The translations under genes were made by a program, and so were the position numbers. A stretch of DNA of 64,000 nucleotides from Branchiostoma belcheri (Eukaryota > Chordata > Leptocardii > Amphioxiformes > Branchiostomatidae). The notes under the pieces were generated by a model. That model made no database searches, had not been told where the DNA came from, and saw nothing but the letters and a program-made list of their open reading frames with translations. The stretch is from contig NW_017803909.1 of assembly GCF_001625305.1 (NCBI RefSeq), positions 1,111,826 to 1,175,825 of the forward strand, given 5' to 3'. This document shows positions 35,939 through 48,288 of the stretch, piece by piece (the first letter of the stretch is position 1; each line of letters starts with the position of its first letter).

Positions 35939-37682
35939 GGAAGTCTTACTGATAATCGAGCAAACCCCGATGAAAGTTGTACATGTTATCACTTTGACTT
36001 GCCTGTCAACATGATTCAGTGTATCATGGTTGTCATTGGTCCTTTCCAAATAGAAGGGCACATTTTTTGTTGGGATGTATGGGAATTTAAGAATCTTCAA
36101 TGGGGCTTGCTGTTCGAACTTATATTTCTTACAATTGTGAGGACATGAACATTGCTACTCTAGAAAGTTGAATATGTATACAAACTGACAATACATAATA
36201 TAGCTGACAGTGCAGGAGTTGACTAATCAGTGTATTGTTGTGAATTAGTGTTTTTTTTACCAATAAATGCCATTCCCACTGATTGCTGGCTTGTCTTGTG
36301 TTTTCTGTGCTAGTAATATAATGATATATTAGACTGGACTTCAGTTATTTCCCAGTTTAATACCCTTGAATACCTATTTGGAATACCTATTTGAAACTAT
36401 GAAATGTAAAAATCAACACTTGCGTCCCCATGTTGTAACCAATCACATCCATCTAATCCAGTCTTGTAATGCCTAGAACTTTATTAAAAATGGTGGCTTT
36501 TTCAAGAAGCTGGATAGTAATTGTAAACTCACCATTGCACACTACACTTGTCACTTTGTATTGACATTGGAGGATAGGGACTTTGACTTTGTTACGAAAG
36601 CATGTTATGAGTCAGTCTTGTTTTAATAACCTTATGTCAAATAAATTGAAGTGCTAACTTAATAACCAGACTCATCCGAAATAAGACAACAAGAAGCAAT
36701 GATCATAGTAAATGCTGTTTAATAAGGAAGAAATGTATGAACACCTTGGTTAATAGTGCCAGTGCCTAGAAGCACTCCATCTAATGAACATGAGATAACT
36801 TGAAAAACTAACATTAGATTTTTACAGCTGCAGTAAACTTTACTCCTAAGTTTTCTGCTTTAACACATTAACCCTTAGCATGCTCTGGGTAAGGTTTGTC
36901 ACATGGAGTTCTACCATACAACATTTACATACCAATAGCATGGTGAATATTTGAACTGACCAAAATGGCTGTCAAAGCTGAAAGTTATGGTAGGATACAA
37001 ATAACCAGTATGACGCAAGTTCAGACTACAAACAGTACTGCTTATTGTATGATAAGGTCTTCAAAAGTTACAATACTCAACAAGTAAGTACAAAACTACT
37101 TTTTTTGGTTGATAACATCACAATATGAACAAACTGAAGTTGGTCAGAACATGGGTGGGAACAAGACATGTTGGACTAATATAGCAAACTCAACGCTTGC
37201 ATATTACATTGCTCTGTTCCTATCCATGGTTTCTGGCAAAGATGATTGATGTCCTTGGAATACTGTTAAGTGTCATAATAGGCACACTATGTAAGTCGGT
37301 GTAAAGCGTGATGACAGCATGTAAAAATGGAAACAACACAGTAACGTTTCATGTTTTACCCAACAATAGGATACATCAAAGGTTCAAAGACATCAACAAA
37401 AGAAATTCCCCCCAAGTACAGATAAGTTTCAATGACAAAAACCAAATGTCTACTATCATCTTTTCTCTATGCTCTGAAGTAGAAAAACAAGATCTTTTGA
37501 CAAAGTCAAGGTCAACGCTTTGAAATGGAAAATAATTCCATTGATAAGGGAAACGTTCATTTCAAAGCAAAAATGTACCAAATGCATAACATCTTTTCAG
37601 CACATTTTCCCAACGATCCAGGAAAAAGACGAACATCAAACAAATGGTACAAGTGACCTACAGCAATGGCTGCATTACTGCT
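35939..37682. other. Convergent 3' UTRs of the hnRNP H-like and WWE/RS genes
   Basis: The + gene ends its transcript near AATAAA at 36262-36267. TTTATT on the + strand near 36480 is a candidate poly(A) signal for the minus-strand gene. No coding exon seen. Confidence 0.5.
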
Positions 37683-40600
37683 TCACACCATTTTGCCTTG
37701 CTCTTTGCAAATTTGCTCCAACTCCAGAGCTTTCCTTTTGAAATCATTCAATACTAGAGACTTATTGGCGATGATATCATGCAGCTCTTGGGGACACCTG
37801 TCGCCCAGACGCTGCTTCATTTGTTGTATCTCTTCTAATTCTCTCATTATCTTGTCAATGCATTTTTGAAAGTAGCGCAGTTTGGATAGCTTCCCGCCGC
37901 GCTTGCCTCTCGTGCGCACCCGTGGCTGGTTCTGCTGCACGCTCGGGGACGCCGCGACCTGCGTGAGCACCACCTGCAGGTAGCTAGCCACAACGGGAGG
38001 CGGAGCGCCTTTCTGTCGAAACTGTCCGAGTTGGTCAAGCACCTCAGGAGAGCGCAGCACATCCTCAACTAAGTCTGGTGCCAATGGCGGAACATTGACT
38101 GTTGAGAGGAGGGACTTAGCTAACTCTACAGAAGCTTCTTCTTCTGTGTCATAAACATCTTCCTCACCATCACTAGTTGTTGCCTCAGGGTCATAAAGCT
38201 CCTGACTATCCTGTTGGGGGTAGTACCCTGGCCTATCATGAGATGGTCTAGGATCATCGTAAGCTGAACCCCTCTCTGAGTATCCCCTTCCAGGATCACC
38301 AGACCCCTGAGGACCAAACTGATGCCTACTTCTGGCCCACTCATCTAGCTCCCGCTCCCTTTCCTCTCTACCAGGGTACATTGGTTCCCGATCTCTGTAA
38401 CTCTCGTCATAATCCCTAGGGCCTGGCCTTCTCCGATCCCATTCATCCAACTCACGTCGTCTACGTTCATAGTCATACAGTTCCCTCTCCCTCCGTTCCC
38501 TCTCATATGCCAATCTCTCTCTTTCATACCTGTCCAAATCTCTTCTTTCCCCATGATGCCTTCTATCAGGGTAGTCCTCCCCCCGCCTGTAAGGATCCCT
38601 GGGAGGGGCATCTCTCAATGCATCGGGGTGTGCCCGTCTAGGGGGATCCCTTAGAAGTCCTCTACTACCAGGGACATCATCCAACCCAACACCATGGCCT
38701 CTAGGCATTTCCCCCGCTAACCCACGACTACGGACATCATAACTATCAGGAGTATCCTCTGACAACCGTCCATATCTATCAGACTCTTCTGACACATTCC
38801 TACCCCATTCAGTCCTGACCTCAGCTTCTGATGGTTCCTTAGCCTGTGTCTGAGATGTACCTTGTACCCAACCCCCTAAACTCTGTTCAGTACTGGCAGA
38901 TGCACTGCTTTTAGCCTCAATGGCTGTCTTTGCTGCCTGCACTATACTAGCAGCTGCCAACTCTGGCTGACTTGCAGCTAGGTCTGTGGGTTGGACAACC
39001 CCCATGGATATCAGCTGTGCAAGCAGCTGTACTTTTGCCTGGTCTGCCTGGGATTGCTGACTGCTGCCCGACCCATCCTGCTGCAAGCCAGCAGTTTGCG
39101 CTTGTTGTGTAACACTAGCCTGCTGCGCTCCCAATGTGGAAGCTGGTTGCAGCGCCGCAGTGTGCTGTGCTGGCTGAACGGTTGGTGGTGAGTCCTGGGT
39201 TTCACGCGGTTCTAAACCGTGCTCTCTATAGAACTTTTGGATCCGTTCAACCAGCGCAGGCTGCTTCAAAATCTGTTCCACTGCCTCTCGGGTTACTTCG
39301 TCAATCCCCATCTGCTCTTGTAGATACCTAGAGATAAGGTCCCATGTAGTCAATGTGGAGGGTTTAGGCTTTTTGGGTTCTGGCACGGCCTGCACAGTTT
39401 GCTGCACAGCTTGCATCAGGGGTACATCCTGTTTTACACCAACCACCTGTTGGACTACAGGTTTAGAGGGGGCTGGTGGTGTGGGTAAAAGAGTAATTTT
39501 AGGTGTGGGTAAAAGAGGAGCTTTACTATCTGCTGGCTGAAGGGACGAACTATCTGGGGGTTTGTCCCACTTGCTCTGGGTTTGGGAACTATCAGGTTTC
39601 GACCATGGGTACGGGCCAGTAGGCTTGACTGAGGCAGAATTTCCAGTAGACCATGGGTGGGTGGCTGGTGTGATACTTGATGTGCCAGAGCTAGCTTGGC
39701 CTGAGGACCATGGGTATTGGGCATTCCCTGTGCCTGAACTAGAAGTGCCAGTAGACCAAGGGGGCTGAGAATAACTAGTGGCTGTACTAGATTTACCAGT
39801 AGACCATGGATGCTGGGAATGACTTGGGGCATTTCCTGTTTGTGTGCTAGACTTGCCAGTTGACCAGGGGTACTGGGCCTGGGCAGTCTGCGTGCTTTGC
39901 TTGCCCGTGGACCAGGGGTACTGGGCCTGGGCGGTCTGCGTGCTTTGCTTGCCCGTGGACCAGGGGTACTGGCCCTGGGCAGTCTGAGTGCTTGGCTTGC
40001 CCGCGGACCATCGGTACTGGCCCTGAGCAGAAAAGGAGGCTGCGGCTCCCGCCTGTGGAAAGCCAGTGCTACCTGGCGGCGGTGGAAAAGTGCTACCAGG
40101 CGGCAGTGGAACAAGGCTACCAGGGGGCGGTGGGAAAGTGCTACCTGGCGGCGGCGGTGGAACTGTAATAGGGTAATGCTGACCAGTGTTCGCTGCAGGA
40201 ATAGGGTTGTAACCAAATTTGTTGCCAGCAGCTGCTGGATACGCTAATCCAGGCTGCTGTCGTAGTTTTGAGTCCTGGAGGGCAGCCCATTCAAGCTTCA
40301 GGCGCTCCTCTTCAAGTTTCCGATTCTGCTCCAGGATAGCCTTTTCTTCTTGCAGCTTCTGCTTCTCCTGTGCTAAGTACCGAGCATTCATCATAGTGTC
40401 CTGATACGCTCTATCCATCATCATCTCATGGTTGGACTTAGCTTTTCTGAGAGGGCTTCTGTCAACTCTGTATCGTCCGCTCCTTGAGCGACTCCGCCTA
40501 CGTCGGTCACCACTACTGCTTCTGCTGCTGCTACTGCTATAACTACGCCTGCTGCGCCGATGCCGCCTGCCATCGCGGCCTCTACTTCTGCTTCTGCTTC

Positions 40601-43600
40601 TCCCCCTACTCCTGCTTCTACTTCGACTTCTGCCCCGATCTCTGTCTCTATGTCTTCTTCGACCCTGACTTCGGCTTCTGCTTCTACTTCTACTATGTCG
40701 TCTGCCTCTACCCTTATCTCTGCTTCTACTTCTGCTTCTACTTCTACTCTCCTTTTTGGTTAGGACAGCAGTTTTTCCCTCAGACGTACTCTTTACTTTA
40801 AACGAGATAGGCTTTACTTTGCCTCCATCTTTTTTAGCAGACCCCCCACTAGCAGTACCCGTACTGGCAGAACTGCCACCAGCAGAGACCTGCTGTTTTC
40901 TTTGACTCTTTTCTTCTTGCTTCTCAGGAGGTGGGCCGAAGTGGGAAAGCAGGGAATTCTCTCCTTCTGTCTCTGAAACAAAAACACAAAACCCCCAAAA
41001 TGTTAAGGACATCCGAATTGAGTACTTGATCCTTGTACATTGCTGTACTGTCAACCATAAAACATCTATCGACTTTGTAATGTCATTTCTTGGATGGTCA
41101 GTACAGGCCTGCAATAAACCATCTTTTGATACATGACATTTTATTCGCTATAGAATTACGAGATTACAATATAAACTTTATAACACAGGGTACACAGTGG
41201 CAATATGCTTTAATTCTCAGACAAAATGGTGTCAAAAGTCTCTTCATCTGTGTTGCTGTAAAAGAGAAATATTTTTATAGAAGTTAGAACATTCATCTTA
41301 ATTTCTGCTATGATTTTATGGTAGTGAGCATTCTCACACACCTTGAAAATTGATTGCAATTACCGACTTTTTACCGAATTTTTCTCATGAAAAGAAACAA
41401 ATTAAGTTGACTGCCATAAAAAATGCCTGAAACAGATAAAGTGAGCTCGATGATATAGCTTCAAATTGTGTAATTCTCCATTTAAAAAAAAACTGCGACC
41501 CATGTCAGAAAATCTCTCTTTATAAAGAGTCATCAGGAGAAAACATAGAGCAGGTACTCAGTGCCATAGTAATACAAAATGCAGCACACAAAATCCCTTT
41601 CCTGTCGCATGGTGTTGATCCAATTCAAAAAAGGATGTTGTCCCCTGAAAAGTAAAAGAAGAAAGCATCAGCTTGAAAAATCTCTTCACAGCAGGAAAAA
41701 TAACTCACTTGCACGAACACGCTGGGCCTTCTTGGTTCCTTTTTGGCCCCCCCTGTGCTCCAAGCTGGACATGTCTAAGTCGTACGAGTGAGGCCCGGTC
41801 GTGATTTGGACGGTCGGCTCGTGATTTCGCGAAGCCTTTTCCAACAAAATGGTGTGGAGAGCCATGTACGGCATCCAGCATGTGAAGACACCCATCAATC
41901 CATGCTGCCACTGCCATGTGTAGTCTGGAAGAAAAAATCAACCATGTCTAGTAAAGATCTTCTTCTGGACTTTGGTCAATCTGCCCATCACTAAACGTGT
42001 TGCTTCTTAATCTTTTTAATGGTACATTTGTATGTGTATCTCAGACAAACTGAGATAGGGTAATAGACCTTTGTTTAGCTGACCAATTGTTATAACGTTA
42101 TGTCATTTTATATGTCGGAGTTATCCCCTCAGGAATTCTGGTTAAATATCCTGGTTAAATAGATTCGCAATGCCTTCCCATATTGCATGGGGGCACTTAA
42201 AAATAACTTATGAATGAAATATTGTCAAGTCATATTTTTGAGATAAGCAGGAGTGAAATGGCCTGGAGTACAAATGATCTCTTTACATTTGCTGTTGGAT
42301 GATAGTATATGTACTATGAGTAAGACTACTCTATCATCCAAACCATGTACTAGTATGGTACTTTCACGAGGAATGGTATCTATATAACATGGTACTGTCC
42401 CCCAAACATAGAGGGATCTTCTATTCTTACCTGTTCTACCTTTCTCCAATACAGCACCTAAAAACTTACCATTTTTACATACCATGTTTAATGGAAGGAA
42501 CAATGACAAGAAAATGTTAAAGAATCTTGCTCTGATCCAAATGCAATCTAATCACCGATATGTTTTCTTTAACGGATTCCAGTCCAAACTGTTTTGTTGG
42601 CACTTCTTTCTATTTTTCACGCATATGTGTGCAAAAATTCAATGGTAGTGCAAATGGTAGCATGCTCTCATTGTTTGAAAAATATGGAGGTTTCTTTGTT
42701 TTCAGTGCTGTCCATTTATATCACTTACCTGCTGAAAAACAGGTGTGCTTTGATACCTTAATCTTACCTTTGTTATTAAGGTCGCTTTTGACGGCACAGC
42801 GCAGCCGTAGGAACAACTTGGACTTGGTGTGAAGGTCGGTGATGATCATGTTAGCCAGGTCCAGACATAAACACAGCTCTCCTGCTGACTTAGATGTCAG
42901 GTACACAACATCCTTCTCCTTCTGCATGGACAATACATATGTACATGTACAAGTGTTAACGTTTTAGTTAACTTATAAAATATGATTCACATTCAATGAA
43001 CGTGCTCTGCTTTGTGTATCCCACTGTAAAAATTTCTTCAAAAATGCGAAGGAATCAAGTTACAAAGATGGGATGTCAGAAAGGGACATTCCAGGGGTGC
43101 ACAGGTAGGTACTAGTTTCATGAGAGTCTAAAGGCTAACATATTCCCATCAAGTTCTGAGCATGGGGAAGTCTGACTATATACCTATACAAGGTCATACA
43201 TGTAGCTACAGGCTACTACTACTACTACTACTACTACTACTGTCAGTCAGTCTTTAAAATATATCTGTGCAAACAACAGGATGGCTCAGTTCCAAATTGG
43301 CACTGCTACAGGCTATATTAAGAAAAAAAACTAGGGCTTTCATAAACAACGCACACATACCTTAACGGCTGCATTGATAATGACAGTTTCCTCCTTGGTG
43401 AAGCTGTACCATTTGTCCAACTCCATCTCCCACTGCCACGACAATGTTACACCGTCCAGTACATTGGCTTCTGCAGCTGTAAGGGAGACAAGTGCAAGTT
43501 CTTAACATTTTCCCCTAGAACTATCATAGAGTGGAACTCACTGACACCAAGTACAGTAGGGGCATCCTCACTAGATGGCTTTGAACAATGTTTAAGTCTA

Positions 43601-46600
43601 TAAATGGAAGGACATGGCTGTATATTTTGACTGTGATACCAAAGACCTCATGACAGTGTGTAACTTACCCAGATCACCCATAACACTCCTCTTGAGTTTG
43701 ACCAGGTGCACCCCACTCTGGTAGTGAGCTCTCAAGTCTTCCATGGACCCAATATCACCCTTCTCACACAGGCTACAGCACAGCAGACCTGATGGGACAA
43801 TAAATACTCATTCATTTTTGAGGGACAGCATTATATGAAACCAGCATTACTTTCACAAACTATTGAGAAAGCATATCATTGGTAAGGGTGTAAAGCCTCT
43901 GTAGATAAAAGAATCCAACACACTATTGAGAATAGTAGTAGGTGATCTAGTGTGCTTGGCTAGCAATGTGAGCCATAGTGCAGCTGCATTGCTCTACTAA
44001 CTACATGTACTTGTACTTGGAAATTTATCATGCTTCACCTCGATTGAGGATGATGTGAATAATACTCATCAGTAGTAGATCTTTCACAAAAGTACCTTCT
44101 GTTTGTTGGTTGGCTACACCCATCCTTTGCAGCAGTTTCACATGAGTAGGTGAGGTCTTGTGTTCTTCTTGTTCTTTCTCACTGGGAGTTGGTAGGAAAC
44201 AAACAAGACAGGTTTGTGACTTGTCAAAAATATGTCACAAATGAAATGACTTATTATGACTAATTATGTACTTGCAAAGTGTCTTTTTTACCTGAGATGT
44301 AAGGCTCCACACGGCTCACAGAAAAGCGGGAGCCATGAAATGCCCTTCTCAGCAGCGTTGTCGGAATGCTTTGTGCCTTGGTAGTGCTCGACTGCATTGG
44401 GACGTCGGACTTTGACTTTACACAGTGGACATTCCACTAATAATTCTGCATGGATAGAGAGTATGGTTTACAGTGAGATGGGAAGAAAGGTGGCCTTTTT
44501 AATGTTGATGAATAAAAAACAAATCTCTTAGTCTTACACATGTATAAGGTATATGTTAGTACATTTTTGTGCTTAGAAAAACTACATGTTAGCACATAGT
44601 AAGAGTGAAATAGCAACTGTATAAAATGGAAATGTGATAGTATATAATTTTTCAATCTATATATCTAATACTTACCTCCAAATATTGAAAGTTCAATGTG
44701 TTTGACATTGTTGTAGTGAGTCTTGGTGAGCCATGCTCTGGTTTTCATCTGGCAAACTTCACACCATATCCACTGATCAGCCTTCCATTCAACCGTCTGT
44801 TTCAATCTGTCATACCGTTCTTCAGAGGCAGGTTTTTCCTTTACTTCAGCATCAGTAGAGGTTGTAGAACTATCTTGGGCAGCAGCTTGGGCCTCAGCAG
44901 CTGCAGTTTTGGCACTGCGGTCATGTGTCCTTGTAGCCACCCAAACCTCTGGTTCCATTGGGTCAGGTTTTGGCTCTTTCTTTTTCCTCTTCTTCTTTGC
45001 CTTGGTGGCTGGTTGCTCCTGTGCAGACTCTTCAATTTCCTTCTGTTGCTCAGGAATGTCAGTCTTCTGCTCAGGCTTCTGTTGCTCAGGAACATCGGTT
45101 TTCTTCTCTTGGGCTTGTTCATCTTTCTCTGTGGGTTTCTTTCCATCCACTTGCTCCCATAATTCTGCCTCAGGAGACTCTACCTTCCCTTCAGTTGTGG
45201 GAGACTCGTCTGTGTCAAGAGCCTGGTCAAGCTCCTCCAGCCCTTCAAGTAAAGCTTTCGGAGAAGCCTGTTCTTCCACAGGTTCTTTTGGCTGCACCTC
45301 TACTGGCTCAGGTTTCTCCTCTTCCTTTGCCACCTTCTCCACCTTAGTTTTCAAGTGGAGTTTGATCTTACTGTCTTCTGCAGGCACTTCAGACTGCTGA
45401 GGCTCTTCTTTACTGTCTTTTACCTCTTGCACATTTGTTGGCTTTTTCTTGTCATCTTGTCCTTCACCCGTAGTAGTAGCACTTGGTGCTGCCTCAAGCT
45501 TTATTCTCTTAGATTTAGGCATCTCACTTTCTTCTCTCTCTTTCTTCTTCAAATCTTCATTTCTCTTTTTAGCTGTTGCCCAAGAAGGCAAGAAGGTATG
45601 TTGACTTGGCTCAGTCTCTATTTTGTCTGCAGTTTTGACTTCTGATGATTCTGGCTTCGTCTCCTCTTTGATGCCAGCACTTCTCCCTCTGCGCCTGGTA
45701 GGAGCAGCTGCTGTCACAGTTTCCTGTGGTCTACTTTCAGCATTTTGGACTTTTTGCTCTTCAGACTTTTTATCTTCCTTCTTTTCTTGCTTTTCAAACT
45801 TTTTATCTTCCTTTTTTTCTGGCTCTTCAGACTTTTTATCTTCCTTCTTCTCTGGCTCTTCAGACTTTTTATCCATCTTCTTTTCTGGCTCTTCAGACGT
45901 TTTATCTTCCTTCTTTTCTGGCACTTTCAGACCTTTTTATCTTCCTTCTTTTCTGGCACTTTCTGATCCTCTTTGGATGCCTCACTAACAGCAGGATCCA
46001 TTTTACTTGTTGCCTCTGCTTCCTCCACACCTAAAGCACTTTTTGGTACATCCACATCATCATCACTTGACTGTTCTATAAATGTTGCAATGGCGGCCTC
46101 CAATCCTGAAGTGTCTTCACTTTCGTCATCTTCATCATTGGTTTTCTTGGGAGTATCCTGAAAGAAAGTGAAGGAAAGAACCAACATTAACAAGTGTTAA
46201 CTACCAAAAAAAAAGGAAGAACATCACTGCACTGTTACCTCCTAATTTTTACAATCAGATGTCAATCTCCAGCTGACCTGTTCACCAGGCTCAGGTGAGA
46301 TGGCAGCTCTCCCTCTTCCTTTGCCTCGTCCTCTACCCCTGCCTCCTCTGCCACGCCCCCTGCCCCGCTGGCTTGGTCTCCCTCTCCTTGGGGAGATCAC
46401 AGTTGCCTCAGATTCAGTTGTGGTGCTTTCAGACTCCATTTCTTCAATGTGATCCCCGCTGGGTGTTGTGTCCTGTTCTTCTTGGGTCTCTGATGTTGCA
46501 GGCTGTGCAGCTGATTTTTCTGGTACATGTTCCTGCAGACAAAGTGCTTCTGTTTCTTTGTCTGGTTGAAGAGGGGTATCTTTTTCCACTGCTGTTTTCT

Positions 46601-48288
46601 CTGGTGCAGATGATTTTTCTGGCACGTCTTCCTGTGGACAAGGTGCTTCTGCTTCTTTGTCTGGCAGAAGAGGGGTATCTTTTTCCACTACTGTTTTCTC
46701 TGCATCTTCAACTTCCATTGGTTCATCCTTTCCTACTGTACCCTTTGATGGCTCAGGCTCTGATTCAGGTTGAGATTTTTCTGACTCCAATGGTTCTTCC
46801 TTTTCAGCTGTATCAGAAGATTTCAGCTTTGCATCTATGCCTGCTTCTTGTGCATTTGCTGCACCCAAGTTTTGGGGCTGCTGTTCCTCCTGATGATCCA
46901 TACTGGCTTCTGGGAAATCTGTGTTTGCATCTTTCTCCTCGCCATCTTCAGATGCCGTTATTGTTGCTTCAGGTGGTTTTGGCTCCTCTACATTGGATTG
47001 TTTCTCCTTGCCAGCCTTGCCTCTGCCTCCTCTTCTTGAGGGACTAATGGTTTCTTCCTGTTCTTGAGTAGATGGTTCTGCTTCTTCTACTTTGTACATC
47101 TTTCCCCTTCTTCTTCCTCTTCTTGTCGGAGCCTCGGAATCTTCAGACACCTCAGGTTTGGATTCAAGTGCAGGCTCTTCTGTCTCAGTTGATTCTTCCT
47201 TTTCTGCAGTTGGTTCCAGATTGGTAGCCTCTGGGTCGGCAGTCTGTGTGACCTCTGTACTTTGTCCCAGATTCTGGGACAGTAACTGTTCTTCCTCTGT
47301 TTTTGGTTTGTCTGTTTCAGGCACATCTTTACTTGTACTCTCTTCCACTTCTCCCTTGCTGTCATCTTCAACTGCCATTGGATCGGCTGATTTTGGCTCC
47401 TCTTCATTGGGCTGTTCTTGTAGATTTTCTTCAGGTGGATTGACAGCCTTCCCTCTCCTCCCCCTCCTGGTAGGACTGATGGTTTCTTCCTGCTCTGGTA
47501 CAGATGACTCAAGTTCCTCAGACGTCATAACATCCGACTTCTGAGACACCTTCCCCCTTAGGCTCCTTCTTCCCCTCTTTGCCGGGCTCTCAGAATCTTC
47601 AGTTGTCTCACTCTCAGATAACTGTCCCCGTTTTCTCCTACTTGATCGTGAGGGACCAGCTTCCTCTTGAGACTCTGAACTCCATGGCTCTACTGTTGAT
47701 TCTGATGGAATGTCTTCCAATTGGCTGAGAGCTTCAGACTCGTGTTGCTTGTCCTCCTCCTCAGGATTGTCTGTGTCGGTGGACTGCTGCTCCTGTATAA
47801 GGAGAAACACAGATCAGGAAGCTGTATGCCTCAAGACTAGGGCAAAATCCAATAAATTATACTAATGTATCCGTAAATAATTTCATCAGGTTGGTAAACA
47901 AATGAATAGCAAAGTTCTTCGGTCACAACCATTTATTTTTCACAAGCCGACGTTTCGATGACCGTCTGTCATCTTCATTGTCTTATACTAATATAGTCAT
48001 ACCATCTGATCTTTTAACTCCATGGTCATACCCAATACCAATGTTGCAGCAAACAATACAAAGTAGACATACACATACATGTACAGTATATCTTACCTAT
48101 TTTCCTAGGGAAGCTTTCTAAATACTAGTGGTTCATATACAAAATTATGGCATCAAATTCTTTCTAGCTTTACGCTATAACCAACTACTAGTACTTGCCA
48201 AAGAGTCCTCTTCTGTGTCTTCTGCAACTGCTGCTCTTGTCCTCCCTCTGCTGGCACCTCTCCCCCTCCCCCTTCCTCGCCGACCACC
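37683..48288 (-). CDS. Large nuclear protein: AT-hook/RG and acidic repeats, C2H2 fingers, two WWE domains, RS and proline-rich regions
   Basis: Exons (-), 5' to 3': 48195-48288 (tentative), 46278-47792, 44676-46157, 44292-44445, 44096-44181, 43669-43788, 43361-43476, 42768-42921, 41709-41924 and 37683-40972. All junction phases from 47792 onward agree, except for a frame break near 45924. Order of parts: RG/AT-hook-like motifs (SPTRRGRRGK, RRGRPSQRGRGRGR); acidic Lys/Glu repeats; matrin/U1-type zinc fingers (WCEVCQMKTRAWLTKTHYNN, VECPLCKVKVRRPNAVEHYQ, then FCEPCGALHLR, then CCSLCEKGDIG...DLRAHYQSGVHL); WWE-like domain 1 (SWQWEMELDKWYSFTKEE...); WWE-like domain 2 (YTWQWQHGLMG...RVRA); an RS domain; coiled coil; repeated YPWSTGK units; an Arg-rich DR/ER region; and a conserved-looking C terminus (LRYFQKCIDKIMRELEEIQQ). 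I do not recognise an orthologue. A role in RNA processing or poly(ADP-ribose)-linked chromatin is inference from the domains. Confidence 0.75.
39600..40035 (-). repeat. Tandem YPWSTGK-coding repeats in the RS/WWE gene
   Basis: About ten units encode variants of QYPWSTGKQSTQTAQ. The three units at about 39860-40010 are nearly identical at the DNA level (GGACCAGGGGTACTGGGCCT recurs), while the outer ones have diverged. This suggests recent expansion in the coding sequence. Confidence 0.75.
40440..40760 (-). repeat. RS-dipeptide low-complexity coding region
   Basis: The minus strand encodes long alternating Arg/Ser with some Asp and Gly (SRSRSRSRDKGRGRRHSRSR and similar), typical of SR-type splicing proteins. 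The long frames on the opposite strand here are shadows of this composition. Confidence 0.85.
43212..43241. repeat. (ACT)n microsatellite
   Basis: About nine to ten tandem ACT/CTA triplets in an intron of the WWE/RS gene. Confidence 0.9.
45770..45960 (-). repeat. Tandem KKEDKKSEEPE-coding repeats with a frame break
   Basis: A 33-bp unit encoding EEPEKKEDKKS-like peptides is repeated five to six times. One unit at about 45915-45935 carries two extra bases relative to its neighbours: an added G in AAAAAGG and an added A in GAAAG. Together they shift the frame between 45927-46157 and 44676-45924. The downstream exon phase (one base left over at 44676) agrees only if the two bases are absent. 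Confidence 0.7.
47930..47990 (-). mobile_element. Possible retroelement fragment with ATGAC/GTCAT hairpin
   Basis: On the minus strand, GAAGATGACAGACGGTCATC is followed by GAAACGTCGGCTTGTG. This resembles a short sequence I recall as common at the ends of dispersed elements in marine invertebrates (possibly Penelope-like). It forms a small hairpin followed by GAAAC. There is no coding remnant, and the assignment is tentative. Confidence 0.3.

Noticed and set aside
39455-40216. 253-codon minus frame overlapping the RS/WWE gene
   Set aside because: Alternative-phase reading of the YPWSTGK repeat region inside the long last exon.
40484-40801. Long + strand frame rich in Tyr, Cys and Phe opposite the RS region
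   Set aside because: It is the antisense shadow of Arg/Ser codons; no splice or start context supports it.
43212-43241. ACT repeat as a possible CRISPR or functional array
   Set aside because: Simple trinucleotide microsatellite in an intron of a eukaryotic gene.
44698-45400. Several overlapping + strand frames (Phe/Ser/Leu-rich)
   Set aside because: Antisense of the Lys/Glu-rich exon 44676-46157; the composition is explained by codon complement.
46295-47544. Long + strand frames opposite the acidic repeat exon
   Set aside because: Mirror of a 505-codon minus-strand exon whose splice phases fit its neighbours.
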